Below, in pieces: positions 12,901-24,664 of a stretch of 64,000 bases of DNA (positions within the stretch are counted from its first letter, which is position 1; each line of letters starts with the position of its first letter). Position numbers and translations under genes: made by a program. This stretch comes from Trema orientale (lineage: Eukaryota > Streptophyta > Magnoliopsida > Rosales > Cannabaceae). The stretch is taken from positions 124,001-188,000 of the forward strand of contig JXTC01000162.1 of NCBI GenBank assembly GCA_002914845.1, read 5' to 3'. The notes below the pieces were generated by a model, which ran no database searches, had not been told where the DNA came from, and saw only the letters and a list, made by a program, of their open reading frames with translations.

Positions 12901-15092
12901 TCCATTTTTTCTGAACGCAGTGGCCTTTCAGAATGTATTATCAGGCCCGATGAAACAGTTACAGAGAATAGGTTGCTCTACTTTATAATTATAATTATTG
13001 TTTTTGCTTTTGCGATCCTCTTCGTCAAAATATTTCAATATAGACCCTTTTTTTTTATCTCTTATATTTATTATTTTTTTTGGGGGGTCTCTGGAAATGT
13101 AATTTCCTCAGTTAATGCTCTTAGCATTCTGAGTGTTGTAACCTTCATTTCCTTTCTGTCTCACAGGGTGACCAGTGCAAATTTTCGCATGACACAGTAC
13201 CGTTGACAAAATCCAAGGTATTGTCATAAAAAATTCCTTGTTTTTGTGCTTTCTTGTCATGCCATTTGTTTAAGTAATTTTTTGAAAATTAATTAATGTG
13301 AGATATTTTTAAAATAAGGATTAGTCTGCTCTGATAATCCATTGTTGCTGTTGCTGATTATATGAGGCTTAGCCACACACAATTAGTAAAGCCAATAATG
13401 TTAGTACCTTTGATACTTCTAATAAAACAAGAATTTTCGCTTGTACTTTCTAGATCAATGCAGATTTCATAAAGTTTCCTTAAACATTCTTTTTGGTGTT
13501 GCAGCCTTGCTGTCATTTTGCACGTCACGCGTGCATGAAAGGGGATGACTGTCCATTTGATCATCAACTCTCTAAGTATCCCTGTAGCAACTTTGTGTCT
13601 AAAGGTTTTTGCAGCAGAGGTGACAGTTGCATGTTCTCACACAAGGTAGAATCTTGCCAGTGTACAATAATTCTTTTTAGCTCTTATTATTTTTCAAATT
13701 GCTAACCATACTGTCTATTCCCATTCAGATAGTACCCAAGGAAGATGCCACAGCTTTAAATGCTGTGGAACCTGAAAAGAAACTTGCATCCTTAATGTGT
13801 AATTCATCTAAGAAGCAACTGAATGATAGCGGTGCCTCCTGGCATCCTTTCAATATATTATCCACAGGGATAAGTTCTCACAAGAATACTGAAAAGAACA
13901 CAAACGAGACTGCTACAAAACAAGCTAAAATGGTACTGAAAGGAACTCGTTTCCTCTCTTTTGGGAGTTCACCGTTGGTTGATTCCAATAGGCTCAAACA
14001 ACAAAACTTGTCTCCAAATAGAATTGCTGATGCCAAAGTTGGGAATAATATTCAGCAACATGGTTTAGGAATGGTTCAGAATGCAAATGAGATTCCAGTA
14101 GCACCAGAGGGAACAAATCCTACTGTAAGAGCACCAAAGGGAATAAATTTTCTGTCATTTGGAAGAGTTCGACAAAATGATTTGAGTAGTAGAAGATTAT
14201 CTAGCTCGCCATCAAGTAGGGATAGTGGTGCAAAACTATCACCTTCTGACAATTCTAGTATGCATAGTCAAACCAGCTCAGCTCAAGACTCAAATTTGAC
14301 TCTGAATGGAACTCAACCTGCGGTGGGGCCAAAGGGAATAAACTTCCTTTCTTTTGGAAAATCTTCATTAGATGATTCTTGCAACAAAGAAAGGGTGGAG
14401 TTTCCATTCAATTGGGATAATGGTACCGGTAGTAGTGGTAAAGAGAAAAAATATCCATTGGATGAACAGCAATATTCTAGTTCAACCCCGTCAAAGTTGC
14501 CATCTTCTTCAGTTTCTTTAGTTCAATCACCGGATCCTTCATCATCCAGGATCCATAAAGACACTGCACAGTCGGCTCAGAAGGCACTCTTGTCAACACT
14601 CGCATTTGCTGCCAAGTATGAATCTCGAATGAAACTGAATCAGTCAATTCATGATCCATCAGTTGGTACTGAGATCGATAAGGAGGCAAAGAGTAATGTT
14701 ATGACCGGAAGTGTGCAGAATGGCTTAGAGAAAGCCTCGAGAATTTTCGAGTTGTTGTCTAGTATCCGTAACAAGGGTAAGCAATAATATATGTTGCTTA
14801 GTCATTAATAAAGAACTGGGCTCTAGACAGTTAAAGACGAGAAAGGTCTCACGTAGCCAATCCACTCTGTTCAGTTTGGGAATACACAAGTTGTAATGTA
14901 AGGAAATCTGGTGTTCTTGCCCTGATTGGCTCAAAAAGTGGTTTTCTCTACTACTATTTTTTTTCAGCACTTGCTACCCAGGTACCGTTTGCTTATCAAA
15001 TAATGGGGGTATTTTTCTCTCTCTTTTTCTTTTAATGATTTTTAAAAGAGTCAGAGCCTGGTGTTGAAGAGGGGAAAGAAGCTAAAGGTTGA
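9490..15092 (+). CDS. EMB1789: CCCH zinc-finger protein, EMB1789 / C3H65 type
   Basis: Putative nuclear RNA-binding protein; the Arabidopsis homologue is embryo-essential (from memory). Exons: 9490-9682, 10095-11329, 11940-12005, 12293-12412, 13167-13217, 13505-13645, 13729-14776 and a short last exon 15049-15092. Phases agree throughout. If the last intron is retained, translation stops at 14787 (954 residues in total). A long acidic N-terminal half contains DVEEGEISGGYCTDD. It is followed by a basic stretch (VKKRSQPSKEKKAKKK, QKKRAEKNRQLGVKRLKLPP) and three CCCH fingers: CRHFLMGRCHEGDQCKFSH, CCHFARHACMKGDDCPFDH and CSNFVSKGFCSRGDSCMFSH. Their spacings are C-x7-C-x5-C-x3-H, the same, and C-x8-C-x5-C-x3-H. 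The C-terminal half has three KG-x-x-FLSFG repeats and ends in an AFAAKYE / IFELLSSIRN block. ATG 9490 (MGMAVEEAQ) is the first in a GC-richer 5' region. Confidence 0.9.
9905..9950. repeat. (ATT)n microsatellite in intron 1 of the CCCH gene
   Basis: About 15 units of ATT with one interrupting G near 9942. It lies in intron 1 (9683-10094). A second shorter ATT run is at about 10031-10050. Confidence 0.9.
12630..12722. repeat. Three 31-bp tandem repeats in an intron of the CCCH gene
   Basis: The unit TCTTGTTGGTTGGATATGTG plus AACCACTTTCC starts at 12631, 12662 and 12693, with two or three differences in the middle copy. It lies in the intron between exons 4 and 5 (12413-13166). Confidence 0.85.
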
Positions 15093-17148
15093 GTTGTGCC
15101 TTGTCACTTGTGGTAGTCTTCTTAATTTTCTTATTTCCTGTATTACTTGTTATTTCCTGTGTTACTTGGTAGCTTATGTGCTATACTGTGGCAAACCTAC
15201 CATTGTCCAGCAATTATGAGTAATAGGATGTTCTATCATTTTCAATAATTTCTATATGAAACCCAACTACCATTTGTCAATCTGCATGACGTAACACAAT
15301 TGCTATAGCTACCAACCTGTCATTTATTGTTATTCCAGAGGTATTGTAGTAGTGACTAGTACACTGCAGTTTCTGTTTGCAGGTTAAATTTGAATTTATA
15401 TGAATGCATCATCCGCATATTAGTATTCTGACTTGCACCCTGGAAAAGCTTGGTTCGCTTCGAGATATTCACGTCAAAATATTTCTGTGCTAGATCGGAT
15501 AAACAGTCCAATTCTAACCGTCCTCAACACGGGTAAAATTTTCAAATCGATTGCATAATGGCAGCCCCATGTTGGAGATGAGTGGTCTATCTTGTTTTTA
15601 TTAAAAATGTTTCCTTTCAACAAAAGTATTTAAATGAAAGTGACAAATACCCACTTATGTGAATTTCTATCCTCTTCTTTTTGCAGTAAACACATATTTT
15701 ATGGTGTTGTATTGTGCGTTGCCTTCTCAAACCAGCTCTTACCTTCAAAGCTCATTACAAGTTTAACATTAATGCATTTCACAGAAAAAAACAGGTCACG
15801 CCAATTTCAGCTAAAAGTTTCAGACAACTAATGTCTGTGCCTTAATTTAGAGGGTCCCTTCAAATCAATGTGCTGTGTCTCAACAAGTCGTCTTGGGTCT
15901 GATGAGAACCAGGGAAAAAGATCTATATTTGCTATTGTACATGGATGGTCTTTTGTACTCAATTGAATTATCTCTGCTCCATTCCATGTAAAGGACGTAT
16001 ATATTTATTTACAGAAAATACTGAGTTGGAGTACAGTTAGTTGTGTAAAGTTAGAATTTTTGCTTTCAACTAGAGAAAAAGCCATTAGTTTTTCTTTTGT
16101 TGTTTGGTTAGTGTGGGACAATGTGTTCATGTACCAGGCAATTTAAAAAGGGCTCACAAGAGTCCCTCACTCTCTGTTGTGGGGCTGACGAGTTGAACTC
16201 TTAACCCATTTTCCCGGTAAAGAGAATGGTCATGTACATCATTCAAATGTGTTTTTAAGCCTGCTGGTACAGGATTTTGGCCAAGAGTTCGGATGTTCTT
16301 TAGACTAAGAGCTCTAACGATAGTCTTCCTTTTTTCTTCCTTTGCTGATGTAATTTAAATATAGATATTTTTACTATTGTCAAACATAATTATGCCAAGG
16401 CGTCTGCTTTTTTCTTTTTTTTTTTTTCAAATTTTCTTGCTTTTCGTACCTTTTTTTTTCACTTTCAAAAGTAATGTATGGAGTGTATCCATGGGATTTT
16501 TTTCTTTATTTATTTTGGATAAATTCATCCATTTGAATTAAGCTTTACTTTGTAGATTCCCAAGCAAATAAACCCCTTTACAAGATTGTCTAAAGATAAT
16601 ACTATTACCACCTGTACCATATGAAGATTTCCAAATATAACGCGAATTTACCAAACATGGAATAAACACCTTGTTAAATGCTTGTGTTCAGTATCAGTAT
16701 TAGTAGTGACCACTCCCATTAAACCTAACGCCCCTAATTCTCGCACTAATCGTTGTTACCCAATCTCTTTTACATCTCTTTACAGCGTTACAAGTGGAGA
16801 GGCCCAACTGGGCTCGGGCCCACAATGACAAAGCTCCATTACCCACAAGGATCAATTCATCCGACAGAGAAAGTCCCGAAAAAATGAATTATGTGATGCA
16901 AGACAAACGGTGGGTCTTCCAACCATGGAAATCATTTTTACTGAGAAAGGTTATAAACCTTCATATTTTGGCGAAGTGAAAATGGGAAAAGAAATTTGAC
17001 AGAGGGGAGGGAGCAGGAAAAAAAGCTCAAGGTTCTAGAGTAGTGCTCCCTTTTCAACATGGGTATAGAAAGGAGCAGAGGACTCATGTGACATGTAATC
17101 ATAAGGACCAAAATCAACCCAAGTTATGATTACTTGACAGCATGATAC
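15093..17148. other. Intergenic: 3' UTR of the CCCH gene and spacer
   Basis: The first few hundred bases are probably 3' UTR. Beyond that the sequence is AT-rich and non-coding to the hAT element. The 61-codon frame near 16.8 kb has no recognisable features. Confidence 0.5.
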
Positions 17149-17720
17149 TAGGGATGGCAATATAACCCATGGTTACGGGTATCCGTGGTTATCCGATCCG
17201 AACGGGGAGGGAAAAAACCGCTCAAGCGGGTAAAACGTCCGGGGCGGGGAATAACCGTACCGTTAATATGCGGGTATGGTGCGGGGACGGTGTTAGCATA
17301 ATCCGCACCGTACCCGCCCCGATAAATATTTACATAGAAAAATTATTATATATATAAATATCTATTTAGTTTTACACTATCTATATTCTTATATTTTTGG
17401 TAAAATAATGATTTTGAAGAGTCATATATACTTATATATTTAAATTTTAGAGTTTAAAAGTTATTAATATATTGTTGTGTTTAATATTTTGTTGATTATG
17501 AAAAGAATTTAGTATAATCATCTTAATTTTTTTCAATATTTTATTATTATCAATGGGTAATGGGTAACCATGGTTTTCCCCGTTATCTATTGGTTAATAC
17601 CCGCACCGTCCCCGCATCCAAAAGAATGGTTAATGGGGCGGGTATGGTATTGTGATTGGCTTTCGGGGATGGGGATGGTAATTGAAAAACCGTCCCCGAT
17701 CCGCCCCATTGCCATTCCTA
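17149..17720. mobile_element. Non-autonomous hAT element, 572 bp, with perfect 8-bp target duplication
   Basis: Terminal inverted repeats TAGGGATGGCAAT (left) and ATTGCCATTCCTA (right). The element is flanked by CATGATAC at 17141-17148 and at 17721-17728. GC-rich subterminal arms (GGGTATCCGTGGTTATCCG, CCCGCACCGTCCCCGC type) surround an AT-rich core without coding capacity. The 8-bp duplication and the TAGGGATGGCAA ends are the signature of a widespread plant hAT-MITE group. The unbroken duplication suggests a fairly recent insertion. Confidence 0.9.
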
Positions 17721-18250
17721 CATGATACCCAAGCCAATGACTAACCGTGATGTTGCCTAGCCAGTAGCCCTTCTCTTGGGTAATTTAGGGTTTTAAATCT
17801 AAAGCTAAGCTTATTTGAACGCCAAAAAAAAATAGAATAAAATAAAAAATTCAATTGGGCAAATTTAAATTCACAATGAGGCAAACTCTTTTGGAAAAAA
17901 AAAAGAGAAGGAAACAAAAGCTAAATAAAAAGTAATGTTAATGTAGATTATTTCTAGCTCATAAAATAAAATAAAATAAAAATAAAGTTTTGCTTTTTCT
18001 TTTTTGTTACAATCTATATTTTTCGACATATCATTTAATTAAAATAGTCAAAATATATTTGAATCCACGTGTTAAACATTAGAAATAGAAATAATTTGAA
18101 TCTTGATAAACATCAGTAGTTAAACTATATTCTTTGTATATTTTAGTTAACGAGTGCTAATAACAATTATTTTATCAATCTCTTTCTTATATTTCAAGTT
18201 CGTTCATTAATTATATGACTACGAACCGGTAACTTATATAGAAAAATCTT
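17721..18250. other. Intergenic AT-rich spacer
   Basis: Contains homopurine and poly-A runs (17826-17960). No gene or repeat structure is supported. Confidence 0.45.
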
Positions 18251-18612
18251 GGCTCCGTTTGGTTCACTTATTCAAATGGGTGTATTTAAATCAAAATTAT
18301 AGAATGAGTAATAATTGAAATTGGAGATATTTGAAGTGAAATTAAATAAAATGAGTTGTAATTAGAACGAGAGACATTAGAATAGATCATTCAAAAATAC
18401 CTCATAAGCTCTATTCTCATTCTAAGACGCAAAAAATCTATTTCAATAGTTGATGTAACTGATGGACGATTTGAATAGAAAAACTGAATTGTTAAAATAA
18501 ATATCTATTTTAAAAAATTATTTGAATGAAAAAATTAAAATTGTTGAAATAAACATTTATTTTAACAAATTTTTCATTTGAATGGAATGAAATGAGTTAA
18601 AACAAACGGGCC
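18251..18612. mobile_element. Probable MITE with GGCTCCGTTTGG / AAACGGGCC ends
   Basis: The left end GGCTCCGTTTGGTTCACTTA and the right end (reverse complement GGCCCGTTTGTTTTAACTCA) pair. Subterminal ATTCAAATG motifs also pair. The core has repeated TTGAATGGAAAAA-like motifs and a short internal duplication near 18460-18580. No clear target duplication was found, so the exact ends are approximate. Confidence 0.55.
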
Positions 18613-19077
18613 GTTCTATTTAAGAAGCATAGGGTTCCAACCCCATCCCTCCCCTACCTTTAAATATTAACCATGTAATTATTAAGACAATTGTATTGAA
18701 AAAAAGGAGTTCATTGAGTGTATGTTGCATTTTTCATCTGTTAAATGCTACTCGTTTTCTCATTTACGACATTACTAGTTGACAAAATAAGGGCAGTGCG
18801 ACGGGAGTGATTACGTGGAGGTCTAACATTGGCGTGGAGGAAACGATCCGGTGAGGTGGAGAGCAGGTTAAAGTAACTAGTCCTACCACTGTGGTTTAAT
18901 TATTTTTATGGTACTGGGACTAAGAATGACAGGGTCGCCTCCGTCACACTCGGGGAGTGAGTGAGAGTATAACAATAACACTAACAGCGACCTCCTCAAG
19001 AAAACTCCCAACTCCCAACCATTCTTTCCCATTCCTAACTCCATCAACTCTTTCTTTCTCTCTCTCTCCTCTCTTCG
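18613..19077. other. Promoter and 5' leader region of the SurE-like gene
   Basis: Non-coding to the ATG at 19078. The last 60 bases form a CT-rich leader (TTTCTTTCTCTCTCTCTCCT). The minus-strand open frame over this region is the complement of the low-complexity exon 1. Confidence 0.5.
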
Positions 19078-22000
19078 ATGACGACTTCTGTGAAGAACAG
19101 CTTCTTGCTTCCAAGCTTGATCTCGAATCTTCAGCAAGTACTCGCCACCAGAAACGACGCACCAGCTCACCGATCCCATGAGGCCGCCGTCGCCGATTCG
19201 ATCAAACCTCCGTCCTCGTCCTCGTCGTCTTCTTCTTCGGGTTCCGGCGCCGGCGAGATTGTGAAGCCGGTGGTTCTGGTGACGAATGCCGACGGTATTG
19301 AGTCTTCTGGTCTCGAATTTCTCGTCGAAGCTCTGGTTCAAGATGCTCGCTGCCAAGTTTGCGTCTGCGCTCCTCGATCGTAAGTTTCGTCTCTTTTTTT
19401 TTTTTTTTTTGGGTTTTCTGTTTGGTTCCCGATAAATTTTTAATTCTTTTTTTTTTTTTTTTGGGTGCATTTGAGAGCGCAGAGATAGATCGGTTTCCGG
19501 TCACTCTGTGACGGTTGGTGAAACGGTTTCGGTTTGTTCAGCTGAAATAAGTGGCGCCGTTGCTTTTGAAGTTTCCGGTAACCAAAAAAAAAAATTATAA
19601 TTTCTGAACAAAATTTATCCCAAAAAATACAGAGAAAAGGAAAGAAAACTTTATATTATCTGCTTATTTTATTTTGACTAATTATGAATTATGACTAATA
19701 GGGACACCGGCGGACTGCGTGTCTTTAGCCATGTCAGGAGCATTGTTCTCCTGGTCGAAGCCTGCTCTGGTTTGTATATTTGCTTCTAAACGTTGTTTTG
19801 GCGTTTCTGAATTCAAAAGTTTGATAATCTAAAGGCCTAACCTAACTATTAGTACTAATTATATTTATGTCATTAGTGGAATAAGCAGGGGATCCAGTTC
19901 CGGACAAAACATGTAAGTAATGGGCTCAATTTCCCTTGAAATATTTATGTGCATTATAATGTTATATCTAATTGTTCCTATGAATTCACTCACCTAATTC
20001 AAAAGTGGGCCCCCACGAAACTTGATATCTTCATTATTTTTCGTATCTGTTTTAGATCTTACTAGGTGAATTTTTGCTATGATCGAGGACAGTTTTGATA
20101 TTTTGTCTTTTTAGCCCGATAGCCACCGTTTTAGGAAAAAGAAAGTTCTCTCCTGTTCTTTGTTTGGAATGAAACGGCTGAATTCTCAATGTCGTTCACT
20201 GTAGTGGGGTGACTCAATTTATTTTTTATTTTTTTATTTTTTTTTTCTTTTTGACTGCTTTTTAACTTTCTGAATTTGAGTAATTTGACCGAAGATCCTT
20301 CACAGTTGTCGTTTAGACTTCGCAATCATAGGAAGGTGGTGGTAGAAACATGGTCACGCGGGACTGAGATCTGTTGTGGTCGAATCAGGGTCAGGGGGAA
20401 TTGGATCTGCAGTCCATCTACCTTAAATATCGTCTAAAGTTAGTCCATTTTTGACTGTACATCCGGGTTCGGTCATGAGTCATTAATCTATGTATCGCCC
20501 AACAAAATATTTTGACCTTTAAAAGAATAAAAAACTATGTTAAACCCACCTCACAAATTCTGTGTTTTATATCTGCAGCTACAACATTATATCATATTAA
20601 ATTTAAAATGTTGAGAGATGTGTTCATCGTATAAATTTATGTTTTAGATATCATCTTAAATCTAATTTCTGGTTTGATTAACTAACTACTCATCAAATTG
20701 ATATAGGCTATACTCGGGTGCAGTGGCTGCAGCTAGAGAGGCATTGCTTTGTGGTGTACCATCTCTGTGCATATCGCTCAATTGGTGATTAATTTGCATC
20801 TTTCCTTCTAATTACTCAACGTTTTGTCTTATTTTGTTTCTCGTATTCTAAGAAGTAAGAATCATTATATGCTAGTTTCTTTTTTTTTTTTTTCTGTTTA
20901 GGAAGAAGGATGTAAGCTGTGAAAGTAATATGAAGGAAGCAGTTAGTGTTTGTTTACCTTTGATACATGCAGCTGTTAAAGGTGTTCAGAATGGAGTTTT
21001 CCCCAATAGCTGCCTACTAAATATCGAGATTCCTAGTTCTCCATTGGCAAACAAGGTCTGTTTTTTCCGATTATGTTGTATCTGAATTATGAATAATGCA
21101 GTAAAAAACAATTTTTGTATGCAAAAGAGGTACTAGACCACGTTGAATCCAGAGCATTATATCCCCGTTATAAGGTCTTTCACAAGTCACTTGAGATCGT
21201 CTCTTCTGTCAAATTAACACAAAATGGAAATTGGAAATCAGTTGCTGATCTTTGTTGACATAACTTGTACTGTGTCTAGCCCACTTTCGTAGAGTAGTGA
21301 CTGAAAATTGACACAGAGCTATGCTCTACGACTGCTAAAACTGCCCCACTTCTTTTCCTCCATGCAAGAGCAACTCAGAGTGCATCACATCTGGGCATCA
21401 CAACTCAGGTTGCTCATAAATTTATCCTATGTGTGCCTACAACAGGGCTTCAAACTAACGAGGCAGAGCGTGTGGAGGTCCTCTTTGAGTTGGCAAGCTG
21501 TCTCAGCAATCAAACATCCTTCAGCTGGCCATTTCATGTCTAATCAACAAAGCCTTGGTATTAAGCTAGCACAGCTAAGCCGTGATGCTTCTGCAGCTGT
21601 AAGTAGAGCCTATTTCATGTTAATTACTTTAGTACTTACTTCAACTTTGTCGTATTGGTGCTTGTCCTCAAGTGGGTTGCCGTTCGAATCCTCAGGGTGC
21701 AGCAAGACGCTTGAACTCGCATCGAAATAATGTGGAAGTTGAATCTGTTGGGGTTGCTGGAAAGCCAAGCTCCCAACAAACAGTCAAAAAGTATTTTCGT
21801 TTAGAGGTAGATTCAATTTCATGCAACATGGCACAAAAAGTGGTGCAGAAAAAATCTGAACCTTGTCTTTATGATGTGCTTTTCTCTCTTTATGAACAAT
21901 TTTCATGCATCTGATATTGTACCATTCCTTGTTTCATATGCAGTTCTTGGACAAGGATCTAGACAATGTGGATGAGGATCTTGATATCAAAGCGGTTAAG

Positions 22001-22211
22001 AATGGATTTGTGAGTTGGAACTTTCTATATATTATCAATTGTTATTATTACACCATCAACCTATATATTGCTCTTCACTAGCTAAAATGGTTTGCCCTTT
22101 TGGTGTCAACAGGTTTCAATTACTCCTCTATCCGTATCTCCAACTCTTCAACCCGAAGTAGAAACATCAGTATCAAACTGGCTTGCGGGTGCGCTTACCA
22201 GGGATCATTAA
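19078..22211 (+). CDS. SurE-like survival-protein phosphatase (5'-/3'-nucleotidase family), possible splice defect
   Basis: SurE proteins are metal-dependent nucleoside monophosphate phosphatases. Ten exons: 19078-19379, 19483-19577, 19702-19769, 19869-19912, 20707-20784, 20902-21055, 21446-21598, 21696-21806, 21944-22009 and 22113-22211. They would give 389 residues. Landmarks are VVLVTNADGIESSGLEFLVE, VSGTPADCVSLAMSG, VISGISRGSSSGQNM, YSGAVAAAREALLCGVPSL, RQSVWRSSLSWQAVSA and FMSNQQSLGIKLAQLSRDAS. This is the plant group of Arabidopsis At1g72880, which itself lacks the bacterial TNDDG pair (from memory). Here the motif is TNADG, and the Asn of SGIN is Ser. The in-frame exon 4 (19869) is preceded by AT, not AG. 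The nearest AG (19875-19876) would shift the frame and stop in exon 5. All other borders are canonical. The gene could be recently broken or mis-assembled, or use a non-canonical site. Confidence 0.85.
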
Positions 22212-22764
22212 GCTTCTTCTGCCTCTCATTAAGTGCTAAACAGTGTACATTTTCATTTGATTCTACTTGTTCCACTTTCTCTTGTTCGTAAGTGAGCCCC
22301 TCTGTGCGCTGGCATAGCATAAAAATGTTTGGCCAACACTCTCCTCTTTGTAATTGTTTTTTTTTTTTTAAAGCTGTGGAGATACTGTGTTTTTACACCA
22401 TTGTTGTGATTGTTGGAAATTAGAAACTTTAGAAGTGATATTAGCCACTCAATTATTAAATTTTGTTTAATAGGGACAACTACGTGGCAAACTAAGGTGT
22501 GTTCTACGAATACGACAAAATGTGTACAAATACATCATACATGAGGATCGTACGTCTTTTCAGTTTTACTTTAAGACTTGGTACGGCCACGCTTTCAGTC
22601 TCTTTTTCTCCACGACGAAAAGGCCCAGGGCCTATTAATCATGTACCTCCACTTACAGACAATTAGAGCCCAACCCACACATGGACCGGTCAGAAGCTCA
22701 ATACGCCTCGCTCGGTGGCTACTGGCTACTGCCAGCGTACGGTACTCGTTAAAACCGTTGTTAA
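22212..22764. other. 3' flank of the SurE-like gene up to the Harbinger element
   Basis: Probably 3' UTR to about 22.4 kb, then non-coding spacer. It ends with the TAA target copy (22762-22764) of the Harbinger element. Confidence 0.5.
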
Positions 22765-23211
22765 GAGCATCTTCAATTAGTAACTCTATTTTGTAGCAAT
22801 TAAAATTCTAAAATGTAGCAGTTTTACTCTATATTTATTTTATCTCTAATCCATTAATCCAAATACTACACAAAAAAGAATATTTTCTACAACAAAAAAG
22901 AATATTTTCTCTAATTTTTACTCAAATCTCTTTTTCAACCCGTAACTTTATATGGATATTTTATTTAATCAATTACTTGGCTAATATACTCTTACAAATC
23001 ATATTAATTTAAAGATATATTAATAAATTATATTAATTAAGAAATTTCATAGATAATAATACAACATAAATTACAAAATTTTACCTTACATTTTAATTAT
23101 GAATAAATATTTTATTCATTATACATAAACACATTATACTTAAGAAACTTCTAAAAATTACATGAAATATAAAAGTTTTAATAGAAAATCATATAACATA
23201 TTAATCAACAT

Positions 23212-24573
23212 TTAAACCTCCGAATTACTATATTCATCCCAAAAATGATCAATTAATGCATTTCTAAGTGCAATATGAGCCTCATTATCTTTGATCTGTC
23301 CGTGTCGCGAAAGAAATTCTTGAAAGTAAGCATTTTTATCTACTACCATTTCAACTTCTGGACTTGGCACTTCCCTAAAATCCTGAATTGGTGCATCGAT
23401 ATCATTTTCATCCTCGATTATCATGTTGTGCATAATTATGCACGCAGTCATTATATCATGTAATATTTTTTTTCCAAAAACGTGCTGGTCCTGCGACAAT
23501 TGCAAATCGTGACTGTAGAACTCCAAATGCACGTTCTACATCTTTTCGACATGCTTCTTACTTCATTGCAAAAAGTTTCTTTTTTGAACCACGCGGATCA
23601 TGAATAGTTTGTACAATAGTAGCCCACTTTGGATATATATCATCAGCTAAATAATATCCCATGTTGTACTTTTTTTCTTTAATAACATAGTGAGCTGGAG
23701 GAGCAATATCTTTAGCGAGGTTGGCAAAAAGATTTGATGTTTCCAACACGTTAATGTCATTGTTAGAACCTGGCATACCAAAATATGCATGCTATATCCA
23801 AAGATCGTAATCCGCTACAGCCTTCAGAATAATAGTTGGAGATCTACTACGACCTGCGTATTGTCCTGCCTAAGCTGTTGGACAATTCTTCCACTTCCAG
23901 CGCATACAATCTAGACTCTCTAACATTCTTGGAAAACCACGACTTTTACTAATATGAAGTAACCTGGCCATATCGCTAGCGTCGGCGATCATAGATATCT
24001 CTCTGCAAATACTTCTATCACATCATGCTAAAATCTGTTCATACTTTTAATTGCTGTAGACTCTCCGATTTTAATGTACTCATCAGTAGCATCACCCGGT
24101 ATACCATACGTCAACATGTGGAAGACAGCTATAATTTTTTGCAAACTTGACAATCCGAGTTTTCTAACCCCATCCCTTCTCTGTAAGAAATAGTTGTCAT
24201 GACCTTGCACAGCATTCATTATGCGAAGGAATAAACTTCGACTCATCCTGAATCACCTGCGAAACATCGATTCATTAAATCTTGGATTCTCCGCAAAATA
24301 GTCGTTGAAGAGATTTTGATCAGCAACTTCCTGATCGCGGTTGATCACTATATGACCAGGAATCGAGCCTCCATGAGTAACTTGTTGATTTTGTTGGTTC
24401 AGAAAGTTTTTAATGTGATTGTTGTTATTGCTAACCTAGCAAGAAACTATTTCTTGCTCTCTCTCAATCGCTTCAATTTCATACATAAGTTGCTTGTCAT
24501 CTTCATTTTCACCATCGGAAAATGATGAAGCAGAAGATGAGTAATAAGATGGAACTCCAGGAATAAAATTCAT
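23212..24573 (-). pseudogene. PIF/Harbinger transposase (DDE_Tnp_4 / HARBI1-like), degenerate
   Basis: Reading from ATG 24573 (MNFIPGVPSYYSSSASSFSD) the product follows Harbinger transposases, but in several frames. FLRIMNAVQGHDNYFLQRRD, KIIAVFHMLTYGIPGDATDE, a first Asp region SLDCMRWKWKNCPTA, a second Asp region GMPGSNNDINVLETS, YLADDIYPKWATIVQTIHDP and the Glu region KDVERAFGVLQSRFAI can all be found. The end is DNEAHIALRNALIDHFWDEY. A stop follows IEREQEIVSC, and others interrupt the catalytic core (for instance after KSMNRF and after LFAMK), so no functional enzyme can be made without repair. The catalytic DDE residues themselves look present. It transcribes away from the accessory gene across the repeat array. 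Confidence 0.88.
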
Positions 24574-24664
24574 TTTTAAAGATGATATACACTTGAATTT
24601 AAGGGTATTTAACTTAGTGTGTTATAAAAAACGTTGATGGATTTCGGATTTTTATGCATTGTTG

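Noticed and set aside
18883..19504. Minus-strand frames of 195 and 100 codons opposite the first exon of the SurE-like gene
   Set aside because: Complement of low-complexity Ser codons and poly-T; the plus strand has the family match and splice sites.
19869..19912. Treating the SurE-like gene as an ordinary intact gene by accepting AT as acceptor without comment
   Set aside because: Every other border is GT-AG, so the exception is reported as a finding and not assumed functional.
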